The translations under genes and the position numbers were made by a program. DNA of 64,000 nt from Capsicum annuum (Eukaryota; Streptophyta; Magnoliopsida; Solanales; Solanaceae). A model generated the notes under the pieces. That model saw only the letters and a list, made by a program, of their open reading frames with translations. It was not told where the DNA came from and did no database searches. The stretch is taken from positions 26,029,617 to 26,093,616 of the forward strand of contig NC_061111.1 in assembly GCF_002878395.1 (NCBI RefSeq). The letters run 5' to 3'. Within the stretch, counting starts at the first letter, position 1. Each line of letters starts with the position of its first letter. Positions 21,171 through 32,500 of the stretch are shown one piece after another.

Positions 21171-22359
21171 TAGTAAAAAATAATTAAATAATAAATTAAA
21201 AAATAGTGAAAAGACTGTTCTGTCTAAAGAAGAGTCTTTTGATGAAGGGCCAAAAGTTCAAACCACTTTTCTAAGGGTCTTCAATGGATTATGACATTCA
21301 ATTAATGGGATATACTTTAGATTATATGTGGATGAAATCGATTTATAAAATAGTTTCTTATATGTCACATTTGTATGGAATGTATATGAAATAAATATAT
21401 AAACTAGTAGTTATGGATTGTGATATATAATTTAGGTGATACCAGTTTATATACCAATTCCATATACTATATGTTTAGGAAAAATTTCAAAAATATCAAC
21501 TATAGAGCCTTAATTGTAACTTTTATAGCAACAGTTTCAAAATTACAAAAAATAGCAATAAGTATTTTGTATTTCAGTAAACTGTTGCTATATAAATACA
21601 TATACAAACAGAGATTCCCTTCCTAATTTAATGCTAATTTATTTGTGTTAAATAAGGGAAAAAATTTTTCTTAATTTATGGTACTTTTAATTTTACAGAT
21701 TCCTTTACCATATAAAACTCTCATTTTACCACAGCTGTTAAATTACAACTACTAGTTGAAATTCAAAAAATATTTCTATAATCAGCAACTCAAATCACAT
21801 TCAAAATACAGATTCAAATTCAAAAACGTTTTCCTTCATGTTATTTTTTTTTGCTAATCGTCTAAAATTTTGAAGAAAAGATTGAAAATACGACGGTTCA
21901 ATTACAGATATAGATAAACAAACTTGATTCTATTTGTGATTTGCATAAAATAAAATTGTGAAAATTATTAAAAAACTTGTAACAAAATTGCGTAACAGTC
22001 ACAGAGTTCAAAAATCTGAGATTGTATATGAATTTTATCAGTTCTCGAAAAAATAATTTCATCGATTTTTTTTTTAAATTCAAAGTTATATGTGTCGTTA
22101 TGTAATGTGAAAATTGAGATGTAATTGTTATACGTTAAATTTGAATTTTAGTCGATGAAAACTAGTATTCGAATAAAAGATTTCTTTTTGTAGGAATTCG
22201 TTTTGGAGTTTTGTATATACGAATTAGTTATTGTATATAGTACGTATTTGATATTTAATTTTATTTTTACTATTTTTTTGTGTTCTGGAGATTGACAATG
22301 AGAAGCATACATGTTCTTGTTAAACACTCTTGTAGATGGACATATGAACAATATTATGA

Positions 22360-22490
22360 AGATTACATATATTTTCAGCTATATGTATTTATAATATACA
22401 TATGCAGTATGTTTATGTGTTCACTGGTAGTTTCATATATTTCCAGCTCTATGTATTTATAATATACATATGCAGTATTTTATGTGTAAA
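22360..22490. repeat. ~75-bp tandem duplication
   Basis: Two copies of ttcagctatatgtatttata...catatgcagta, at about 22373 and 22440, differ at a few positions. It lies just upstream of the transposase fragment inside the MULE. Confidence 0.6.
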
Positions 22491-22526
22491 AATCATGTAT
22501 TTTATATGTATTTTTTCAATATGCAG

Positions 22527-22744
22527 GATATATATTTCCTTTGGCATGTGGTGTATTTGATTCTGAAAATGATGCATCTTGGACTTGGTCCTTTGAGAAT
22601 CTGAAGGAAGCATACAATGGAAGATAACATATGTGCGTAGTTTTTTATCGTAATGCAAACATCATAAAAGTTTTTGGTGGTGTGTACAATGATGTACCAC
22701 ATTATGCATGTATGTGACGTCTATGGGGAAATGTACAATAATAT
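22527..22744 (+). pseudogene. MULE (mudrA-type) transposase fragment
   Basis: On the plus strand the translation contains IFPLACGVFDSENDASWTW and then SFENLKEAYNG. After an in-frame stop it continues with NANIIKVFGGVYNDVPHYAC. This is the MULE transposase catalytic core, where the FAVVDSENDxSWxWF segment and the later VPHYAC segment are well conserved. It is cut by stops and then abruptly by the hAT MITE at 22745; no continuation was found to the right. Transposase would cut and paste the element; this copy is dead. Confidence 0.8.
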
Positions 22745-23015
22745 CAGTGGCGGATCTATGTATAATTTTTGGGTGCTTCGACACCCACTAAACTCGATGC
22801 GGAATAGGTATAATTACATTAAAAATATATGAAAATAGGTATAAATTATATAAAGCACTCACTAAACAAGAAGTTGGTTAGGTGCACTGACATTTAAGTT
22901 GATCTTTAAGGCTCTCCATTGGTAGGTGTGCTCGGGTTCAAACCTGGTTGAGGTAATTTTTTATTTTTTCCCTATACTAAGCATCCACACTCCTTAAATC
23001 CTAGGTCCGCCACTC
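22745..23015. mobile_element. hAT-type MITE, copy 2
   Basis: 271 bp with ends CAGTGGCGGATCTA and TAGGTCCGCCACTC, flanked by a perfect 8-bp duplication, aataatat (22737-22744 and 23016-23023). Internally similar in order to 2378-2657 (for example aggtataattacat, gttggt, acatttaagttg). It has landed in the MULE transposase remnant. Confidence 0.88.
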
Positions 23016-23399
23016 AATAATATTGTTATAATTTAAATATTGTAGTTATAGTTTAAATGTTGATCTGTTCATGATGTAGCATTATGTCAAAAAATAATTG
23101 CTTTATTTTTTCACTGATAATTATATGATTCTAAATTTTGATAAAAATATTTGATGTTATCGAATCTATTATAGTTAAATTGTTGTAATTTTTTTTACTG
23201 AACTTGCTTAACTTAATTCATTATGAATATATTGTACAAGACATATAACATCATTGATTTATACCTAAGAAACTGGAAGCCACACTTACCAAATTTTAAT
23301 CTGAAAAAATATATATGAGAATCTATTAAGTACTTATGCCCATCTATAAAAACTAAGAATAAGTTAACATACCTTTATGTAATAAATAAAAAAAATTAA

Positions 23400-23990
23400 A
23401 AAATACATATAAAGACATATCAATTACATAATCAAAACTTTAAATACATATCTTTTTTTAAAAAATATGCATTAATCATACATAAATATGCATTATTCAT
23501 AGATATATACACATAATTGAAAAAAATCTATGGATAACTCATAAATACATATGCATATCTACTTAAATACATATGTATATTTAGTAAAAAATATATGTAT
23601 TAAATTGAGCAAATACATATACATATGCATAGCCGAAAAAATACATATTTAGACAAATGTATATCTATATATCTATAGCGAAAAATATATATTCAGACTT
23701 GTAAAAAACATATGCAATATTCATATATACATATGCATTATGCATAAATGCATATGCGTCAATAATATATACATATGCATTATACATAAATACATATGCA
23801 TATCTGGAAAAAAATACATGCATTACTCAAATACTTATGCATTACTCACAATACATATGCATAAAATGAAAAATACAAATGCATATATAGAAAATACATA
23901 TAGTAACTGGAATATACATGTTAATTACTCAAAAATATATTCAAAATTGAAAATCACATATTCATACCGACATATGCATAACAGTAATAT
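23400..23990. repeat. ATATGCAT-rich degenerate repeat tract
   Basis: The palindromic core catatgcat and variants (atacatatgcat, atgcatatg) recur more than fifteen times, spaced 15-40 bp apart. No coding signal. It forms part of the MULE interior. Confidence 0.7.
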
Positions 23991-24399
23991 AAACTAACCT
24001 CAAAAAATTTTATTTTATAGTTTAAACATCAAAAATTTAAATATCACATCAACTAAATATTAAAATATCGACTTTCAACACAAAAGTAACATATGAAACC
24101 TAAGAAATATTCAACTAAATGTTAGTCCACCTAAAGTTAATTGTTGTCAAATTCAACAAATTCAAAATAAATGTCAAATATCATGCACTTCAGTATCTTT
24201 TGTTATCCCAATTTTCATAGGAGGCCTCATTGGTGCTTCATCATCACTTTGTGCATTCTTTTCTTCTTTTCCCGAACCATAATGCCACAACATTAAAGCA
24301 TATCTCGTGTGAAAAGATCTGAATCAAAGTCAACATTTGAAATACATTTACCAAAAGTAAGACACTCAGCATATGTCATCATATATAAACTACCTGCAA

Positions 24400-24720
24400 A
24401 TACAAATATATATCTATACTGTAACAAATACATCTTATATAATCCCTAAAATATAAATACATATCTTAAATTTAACAGATACATATCTTCACATTATAAA
24501 GACAAAAATACATATATGAACATATTATCCATAAAATATAAGATTACAAATAAAAAATACATATCTATACTGTAACAAATACAAATCTTACAATACCAAA
24601 TGCAAATATATATTTACGTTGTAACAAATACAAATCTTATCAGTACCAAATATAAATATAAATACAAATACAAATACAAATAAAAATACATATCTATACT
24701 GTAAAAATTATATTTTATAA
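24400..24720. repeat. ACAAATACATATCTATACTGTA tandem-like repeats
   Basis: Phrases such as tatctatactgtaacaaata and aatacaaatctta recur about five times over 300 bp, with an aaatacaaatacaaata microsatellite near 24655-24690. Non-coding. Confidence 0.6.
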
Positions 24721-25030
24721 AAATCTCATCGGAATACACTGACCCGCTGCTACCACATCACCGAAAAATTCATAAAAACGATGGTCAAGCCTGTCCCTCA
24801 CCGGATCTGCAAAATCAGCGAACCACTGACTAAAATTCAACCCTTGTGATCAGTTCCGGCTAATGCTCTCTGGTAAAACACCATTACTGCTGCTGTTGGT
24901 CACCGTCACGGTGAAATTCGCCTGATAAACCTTCTCTCTGTTGAAAATTCACTGAAATCGACGAGTTCAATCGAAACCACCAACCCACCCATCGTCGAAA
25001 ACAACATTCCTTGGCTGAAAAAACACCAAA
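24721..25030 (-). other. GC-richer patch of possible former coding sequence in the MULE
   Basis: This patch is clearly less AT-rich than its surroundings. On the minus strand, 24906-25148 is open and ends with GGLVVSIELVDFSEFS; further down a different frame reads VRDRLDHRFYEFFGDVVAA. I do not recognise a domain. It could be an exon of a second MULE gene or captured host sequence. Confidence 0.3.
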
Positions 25031-25474
25031 AAAAATCACAAAATATCAAAACAAAAAAAACAAAGAAGAAAGCAATACGAAAAAACAAAAAAATATAAAT
25101 TATATGAAAAGATGAGATGCAAATATTATGGAGCACAATGTTTATCAACAGATTGAGAAATAAAAACTAAAATTAAAAAAAAAAATAAAAGATGCGGTTA
25201 ATTGGAGAGAGAAAAGTGAATATTGCGTGAAAAAAGGAAAAATGTAAACTGATGGGAGAAACACGCTCCTCTCTAAAAGGTGGGTAAAATATTGCTACTT
25301 TCGTTATAAGTTGTAATTTTAAAAAAGTGTTGCTATTTATTGTAATTATAATCTTAAGAATGCTAGTTTCTATAATTTTTCTTATGTTTATCTCTTTAAA
25401 TCAAGATCCTATATCATTTACTTCTACATTAAATTAGGATTGAATGAATCATCTCATTGTACTGCTCGTCAGTA

Positions 25475-25532
25475 AATACACTATGGTCACCCTACGACCC
25501 ACCCTATGAGTCTGGTAGCACCATAGTGTATT
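25475..25532. repeat. Short inverted repeat (hairpin)
   Basis: Arms aatacactatggt (25475-25487) and accatagtgtatt (25520-25532) are perfect 13-bp complements around a 32-bp loop that is unusually GC-rich for the area (caccctacgacccacc). Possibly a small foldback element. Confidence 0.55.
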
Positions 25533-25865
25533 ACTAATTCTTCAATAAAAATTCAATCAACGATTTTGTATCAGCTGGGCATGAAAATTTATGACAGAAT
25601 TCACTATTTGGCAAAAAAGAAAATTGAAAAAAGTGTAGATAAAAGCATGAAAATCGCGTTGACTTATGTATAACACCTGATTCTTGAATAAAATTTGTAT
25701 TGCAGAGAAATAAGGAACAAAAATTATGTGCAAGAAAAAAATCAAAAAGAGAGAAAGTGAATTTCAACAATATGAGAGAAGTTTATGGAAAGAAAGGAAA
25801 ATATATGTATGAAAAAAGTTTAAGAGAGAATATGAGAGAAATTCATGGAAAGATAACACTTGGAA

Positions 25866-26740
25866 AGATATTTGGCTAGGGGTGTAAATAAGACGAGTTG
25901 GTTTGATTTTTATTAAAAATAAATTAAACCAATCATGTAGGTTTATTAAAACTATAAATAAAATCAAACCAACATAAAATTGATTTTTTCGATTTAGGTT
26001 TAGTCGGTTCATTCGATTTGTTCATTTTTTTTTTTTTTTCATAATCTTTAGTTTTTACAATTATATTGTGATTGGAGACTAGATCAAATATATTTTCACT
26101 CATGTGCTAATGAAAATCATAATTATGAAAAAATGAGGAGCGAAAAACTCTCTTGAAACTAAAAAGTAATATGAAAAGTGAAAAGTTTAAGTTTTAAGTT
26201 TATATTGGGTTTTAGATCATTTAATTAGCAATTAATGGAAAAATATTACAACTTAAAGGCCCAAATCTGAATATATATCTACGTCTACTTTCAAAATATT
26301 AAAAATTACTATACTAGTTGAAAAAATATTTAAGAAGTAGATTATAATTAATATTTTATGTATAAAAAGTTATATATATATATATATATGTTATTTCGTT
26401 TGATTCGAGTTCTGTTTGACTTTTTTTTGATTAACACCAAATCAAACCAAAAATGATCGGATATTTTTTTCTAACGCCAAACTAACCAAACCAAATCATA
26501 AGTCGTATTTTTTTCTCGGTTTGATTTGATTTATCAATTTGGTTTGACTTGACGGTTTAGTCTGTACACCACTATGTTTGGCCATGAAATTCTAGTTATT
26601 TCACTTTTGTGAATTGTATTTGAAAATTTCATTTCTCTCATAAAAATAAAAAACAACTTCAATTTATATTCACGGTAAAAAAAAGAAAAAACTCCAAACA
26701 ACAATTTCATTTTTTTTAATTTTCATGGCCAAACACCTAA
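25866..26740. mobile_element. Small MITE with GTTTGGCCATGAAA ends, split by a hAT element
   Basis: The right part, 26577-26736, has inverted ends tttggccatgaaatt and tttcatggccaaacacct. The left end appears as atttggc just before 25877, because the nested element duplicated its tatttggc/tgtttggc target there. Original size about 165 bp. Same type of ends as the element at 5731-6878. Outer boundaries are approximate. Confidence 0.5.
25877..26574. mobile_element. hAT-like element with TAGGGGTGTA...TACACCACTA ends
   Basis: Inverted ends taggggtgtaaat and gtctgtacaccacta bound 698 bp, flanked by an 8-bp duplication, tatttggc (25869-25876) and tgtttggc (26575-26582), with one mismatch. Subterminal regions carry repeated ggtttgattt/aaatcaaacc phrases in both orientations. 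No coding capacity. Confidence 0.75.
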
Positions 26741-26984
26741 TTATTATCACTTGTACATTTTCAGGATTAATATCTCCTTCATTTTACTTTTTTTTTATAT
26801 CGTTTTGTTAAATTTGGATAGATTTTGTTTTCAAGTATTGACAAGTAAAAATAATTTGTTATGAATTGTAATACTAATCTTATAATGTACATTTATGTTG
26901 TTTTTTTTCCTCAAAATAAAAAGTGTGTAATCAAAAGTAATTATTTATTAAAATGTACTCATCCAAGTAATTAATTCTAGAGAA

Positions 26985-28305
26985 AATTATCCTATATATA
27001 CTTTTAAGAAGGTTTATTGCAGGTTATAAGTTTTTAATTGCAAGTAATAGCAGTTTTTATAAAATATTATTAGAAATTTTTTTTATTTTTTTTTAATTCA
27101 TTCTTAAGTAGTCCCCATATTTTAAGTAAGATATACACAAATGGACTAAAATTAAGGAGTCCATTCAAGAAAAAAAGAAAAAGAATATTTTTTTCTCTTT
27201 CCGCATGGTGATCTTTCTATTTATTAAAGAAAAAAATTACTACGAAGTAAATTCACCTATCAAAATTTGTACCCTAAAAATTGGTACAATTCTAAAACTG
27301 AAATAAATTTGCTTCCAATTTATACATAATTCATACACAAAAGATCTTGTGTACGAATTGATATAGAAGTACTGACATCAGTTTTTATACGTACAACATA
27401 CACTACATTATTTAGGTACAAATAAAAATTGAACAGCACCAATTTAATATCAATTTTGCAATACTTGTTGAGGATGTGAATATCAGCTTGTATACTGATT
27501 TTCTATATTAAATCATTTAGTAGCATGTAAAAATTAAAAATAATCAGTTTTCATATTAATTTGAAACCTCAAACTTGATACAATTTTAAATTCAATTAAT
27601 AGTTATAAAGTTTGTTGTTGACATAGATATCAATTTGTATACTCATTTCAAATACTGAATATTTAAGAACTTATAAAAATTGCATAGAACCAACTTCCAT
27701 ATCAATGTGAATGTTAATTGAACCATATTCTACATTCATCAAACATAATAAATAAATAAATTCAACTCAAGATTTTTACTCTAATCTAATACCAATTTCC
27801 ATAGAATGTAAACTATCACCTTCCATCATGCAAAAAGTAGTACTGTTCTTTGATTTTTTTTTAAATAACTTTCGATGTAATTATGATTAGTAAATCTGTA
27901 TTTTAATGATTTTTTTGGTCTTTTAAGATTAAAAAAATTAGGTGATTTTGTGTTGCGTTCAACATATGATTTCAGATTTGTTGAAGAAAAAAAAAGACGA
28001 CGAAGAGGAAGAATAGACTAAGAAGAATAAGACGCGTTATTAATTTGAAAATCAAGAAAAAATCATTTTTAGGTAGAAATTAGAGGTGAATGATATGCTT
28101 TATTGACTTACCTCTTTTTTAGGAAATACTTTTAATAAATAAAAAATAATATTTTTTTTTTACTATTTTGCTATTTTTTTGTAAAAAGCTTTTGTTACGT
28201 ATTGCAATTTAAGAAATATTGGTATGATTTGCAATAAATAATCTAATATTATATATCTTATATTTTTTGTAAAAATTATCTATATAACAACATGTTTACT
28301 GCTAT
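26985..28305. mobile_element. Probable MULE-like relic with degenerate TIRs
   Basis: The left end (gaaaattatcc...tttattgcaggttataag...aattgcaagtaatagcag) and the inverted right end (tagataattttt...TTTATTGCAAATCATACC...AATTGCAATACGTAACA) share phrases in the same order over about 100 bp. The 1.1-kb interior is AT-rich with no recognisable protein. No clear target duplication was found. Confidence 0.35.
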
Positions 28306-28529
28306 TTATCTAAAATCCCAATTATTTTCTAAATTTCAGAAAATCCTACCTTTTAGCTTTGATGATACATATAACTAATGTGAGATACATCATACAGATA
28401 CATTTACTATTTAAACTCAATCGCATAATTTAAGGGATGTAACGGCTAAATTAGCATTAGTTTGGCAATTAACCAAACTAATAATGGTAAAAACTCAATA
28501 AAATTCTACAAAAAAAAGATAATTTATTT

Positions 28530-31240
28530 GTTATCTTCGTATGTGTATAGACTCCAGGCATTTGAACAAAGTTACAATCCATAACAAGTATCCTTTGCCC
28601 CATATCAATGATTTATTTAACCAGTTGCTGGGTGCATCCATATTTTCTAAGATTGATTTGAGGTCCGGGTATCATCAACTTAAGATTTGGTCTGACGATA
28701 TTCCTAAGACTGCTTTCCGAACTAGGTATGGGCATGATGAGTTTATTGTGATGTCTTTTGGGATGGCTAATACCTCAGCGCTTTTATGAGTTTGATGAAT
28801 AGGATATTTAAACCCTACTTGGATTCTTTCATGATTATCTTTATTGATGATATTCTAGTTTATTCTAAGAGTGAAAAGGAACATGAGAATCTCTTAAGAA
28901 TTGTTTTGGGTTTGTTAAAAGAGAAAAAACTTTATGCAAAGTTTTCTAAGTGTGGGTTCTTGTTGGCTTCTGTATCCTTTTTCAAGTATGTGGTTTCGAA
29001 GGAAGGGGTGATGGTAGACCCACAGAAGATTGAAGTGGTTAAGAATTGGGCTAGGCCTACTTCAGTGATGGAGATTCATAGATTTGTTGTCTTAGTGAGT
29101 TATTACCGCAGGTTCGCGAAGGGGTTTGCTTCTATTGCTACTCATATGATGCGGTTGACTCAGAAGGATGTACCTTTGATTTAGTCTGATGAGTGTCAGG
29201 AGAGATTGCAAAAGATTAAGACCTTATTGACTACCACTCCTATTCTTTCCTTGTCGGTAGAGGTTAAGGATTTTATTATTTATTATGATATCTCACGTTT
29301 TGGTTTAGGTTTTGTGTTAATGCAGGAAAGGAATGTTGTTGCTTATGCTTCAAGGAAATTTGAACCTAATGAGAACAATTATCCTGCTCATGATTTGGAG
29401 TTAGTTGTTGTGGCTTTTGTTTTTAAGATATAGAGGCATCACTTGTATGGGGTTTGTTGTGAAGTGTTTATTGATCACCGTAGTTTACAGTATGTATTCA
29501 CGTAGAGGGATTTGAATTTGAGACAATATAGATGGATGGAGTTTCTTAAAAATTATGATATCACCATTCTCTACCATCCGGAGAAGGCTAATGTGGTTGC
29601 TGATGCATTGAGCAGAAAGTCAACAAGTGTGGGTAGTTTGGCTTATTTAAATGCCAGTAGGCGTCCATTGTTTAGAAAGATTCAGACTTTAGCTAACAAG
29701 TTTGTTCGGCTTGAGGTGACTGAGAGAGGAGAAATTCTAGTTAGCATTGAGGCAAGGTCCACATTTCCTGATCCAATTTGAGGATTCTAAGTTGAGCAAG
29801 ATTCGTGATAAGGTTTTGCAGGGTGAGGCTAAGGAGGTCATTCTTGATAGTGACGGTGTGTTGCTGATTAAGGAGCGAGTTTGTGTGCTTCGTGTTGATG
29901 ATTTGATTCCTACTATTCTAATTGAGCCTCATTGTTCGAAGTATTCTAAACATCCTGGTACAACCAAGATGTACCATGATTTGAGGCAACATTACTGGTG
30001 GGTTCAGATGAAGCGTGACATAGTTGATTTTATTGTTAAATGCCAGAGTTGTCATCAGATAAAGTACGAGCATCAGAAGCCTGGTGGTACTCTTCTGATG
30101 ATGCCCATTCCTGAATGAAAATGGGAGAGGATAACTATGAATTTTGTTATTGGTCTTCCCAAGACTTTGGGAAAGTATGATTTGATATAGGTTATTTTGG
30201 ATAAGTTGATGAAGTCTGCACATTTCATTCCAGTTGAGGTGACTTATAATGCAAAAAAGTTGCTCAAGATTTATTTTAAGGAGATTGTTCGATTGCATGG
30301 GGTACCAGTTTCTATTATCTCAGATAGGGGTACTTAATTTACCTATATATTTTGGAAGAAGTTGCATGAGGATTTGGGTACAAGGTTGTACCTTAGTACA
30401 ACTTTTCACCCTCAGACCGATGGACAATCGGAGTGAACGATTCAGGTGTTGGAGGATACGTTTCGTGCGTGTGTAATGGATTTCGGAGGTCATTGGGATC
30501 AATTTCTACCTTTGACCGAATTTGCATATAATAATAGTTATCATTTGAGTATCGATATGGCGCTGTTTGAGGCTTTGTATGGAGGGAAGTATAGATCTCC
30601 CATTGGGTGGTTTGATGTATTTGAGGTGAGATCATGGGGTATTGATCTGTTGAGGGACTCGTTAGAGAAAGACAGGTTTATCAGGAGAAACTTATAGCGG
30701 ATCAAAGTAGGCAAAAGGAGTGTGGATTAAAAAGTTAGAGATATGCACTTTATGAAGGGTGAGCAAGTGTTGCTCAAAGTTTCAACCATCATGCATTCTG
30801 GGAAATGAGGTAAGCTCAATCCTAGATATATTAGACCGTTTGAGATTCTTCAGTGTGTGAGGCCTTTGGCCTTTAGATTGGCATTACCTTCGAGTTTATC
30901 GGGAGTGCACCTTGTATTTAATGTATCTATGTTATAGAAGTTTGATGGTGATGGTAACTATATAATTCATTGGGATTCAATCTTGTTAGATGAAAACCTC
31001 TCTTATGAAGAGGACCCTGTTGCTATTCTTGATAGAGATGTCCGTAGGTTGAGGACTAAGGAAATTGCGTCTATGAAGGTCCAGTGGAAGAACCGTCCAA
31101 TTAAGGAGGCCACTTGGGAGACTGAAGTAGACATGCGTAGCAAGTATTCACATCTTTTTGTTGATTCAGGTAACTTCTTGTTTCCCTTTTGTATCTTGTT
31201 TACCTGTTTGGGGATGAACAATTGTTTAATTGATGTCTGA
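28530..31240 (+). pseudogene. gypsy D pol: RT, RNase H, integrase, chromodomain-like tail
   Basis: RT from 28541: [33 protein letters not shown], then a frameshift at about 28787 and FIDDILVYS near 28840 (catalytic pair present). RNase H from about 29200, with [10 protein letters not shown], followed by [17 protein letters not shown] near 29570. Integrase zinc domain: HPGTTKMYHDLRQHYWW with CQSCHQ (29950-30060). The first catalytic Asp region reads MNFVIGLP where the family has MDF, so it is lost; the second, SDRGT, is kept near 30328; the third follows DGQSE, then a stop. The C-terminal KVQWKNRPIKEATWE (about 31075-31120) is chromodomain-like. At least six in-frame stops. Dead. Confidence 0.88.
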
Positions 31241-31607
31241 TGTAACGACCCTCCCGGTCATTTGTGAAATCTTTTTATCTTTCATATTCTAGCTCTCCTA
31301 TAGTTGGCGTGAATTATAACTCACGAGATGAGTAGTATCAATGCTTGAGATGTTCGAAAGTAAGTTAAGTCACTAGTTGAATTATTGAGTTTAATAAATT
31401 TAAGCTTGATCATGGCAACTGTTGGTCAACACGACCTCGCACTGATATGTTAATGTTTTCAATTTTTAAATTAGTATCAACTTTTCGTTCATGGTTTTAA
31501 TTTTTTACAACATACATTTAGTGCTATGCCAGGTACCACGTGTTAGCTCGGGCTACATACAAGCCTAAGTATTATGTAATATCAGAGGGTAGCCACAGGA
31601 CGTTACA
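31241..31607 (+). repeat. gypsy D 3' LTR
   Basis: Begins TGTAACG and ends CGTTACA, a 7-bp terminal inverted repeat. At 367 bp it is far shorter than the 2.1-2.4-kb LTRs of the other gypsy elements here, so it may be internally deleted. Confidence 0.7.
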
Positions 31608-32500
31608 ACATATGTATATGTATACCAACATAGAAAAAACTTATACATATACATTTATACAAAAGTATGCATATATACATCAAGAAAATACATTCAATAC
31701 ATTCATATGTATACATAAAAATACATATGAAGAAATATTTTAAAATTAAGTTTTGTCAGACATTTTAATCAAGCGTAAAAATTACTTGAAATCCTAATCA
31801 ACACTGTAAATATGGAGAAATTGAACTAAAATTAAAGACAAACTAATGAAGAAGAAGTTAGAAGATACGACACTCAACAAAAAACAATAATTATGTATGC
31901 AACTTTTAGGTGAGAGTTGTGAGGGAAAAACCTTTGCTCTTAATTAGGTGAAAGAGGCGACAGAAGAAAGTAAGCCAATTATGTGAGAGAGAAAATTTTT
32001 CTTTTAATTAAAAATAGTATATACACTACTTTTATTTGTATATGAGGACCATATTAAAAAAATAATTAAAGGAAAAAGTAATTATGTACAATAATTATTT
32101 TAAATATTAACCATGATGGAAAATTATGGAGTCTTAACTGTTATTTGCTTGTTCGTTGTGCTGATTTTGCAACTTTATTAATTTTAAAAATAAAATATAT
32201 TATGTTTGAATTATGAATTCCTACGATTATTTTGGAGTTTTTTAGTTCGATATATGTACTTTAACTATAAGTTGCATATGTTGTACCGAATTTCATACTA
32301 GATAAAATACATATATAAGTCCTAAAAAGAGATTGGTAAAATCTTTTTTTTTTCTTTATATTATTAATCAGATATTCATGTTTCTACTTATTATTTGTGA
32401 ATGCATGTAAGTTTTCATTACTAGGTTATTAACAAGGTCTAAAGTTATGATATATTTTTAATTAATTAATATATATATATATATATATAATAAATAAACA
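31608..32500. other. AT-rich DNA, no gene seen
   Basis: Begins with acatatgtatatgtata-type repeats resembling those at 23.4-24.0 kb, then ordinary AT-rich sequence and a TA run at about 32466-32490. I see no gene or element end. Confidence 0.5.

Larger units (their letters stand above)
21478..25382. mobile_element. Old Mutator-like element carrying transposase remnants
   Basis: The left end (gaaaaatttcaaaaatatcaac...tagcaacag...aaaatagcaataag) and the inverted right end share the same order of phrases (GAAAAATT, TAATT, TAGCAACA, AAAATTACAA, TAGCAATA) over about 100 bp, giving imperfect TIRs. Flanks tatgtttag (21470-21478) and tatgtttat (25383-25391) form a near-perfect 9-bp duplication. Inside lies a mudrA-type transposase piece. 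Length about 3.9 kb, including a nested 271-bp hAT MITE. End positions may be off by a base. Confidence 0.65.
28530..31607 (+). mobile_element. Ty3/gypsy retrotransposon D, 5'-truncated
   Basis: Starts abruptly inside RT and runs through RNase H, integrase and a chromodomain-like end to a 3' LTR. The 5' LTR, gag, protease and the first part of RT are missing, so no target duplication can be tested. The LTR start TGTAACGACC resembles that of gypsy A (TGTAATGACC), suggesting a related lineage. Confidence 0.88.
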
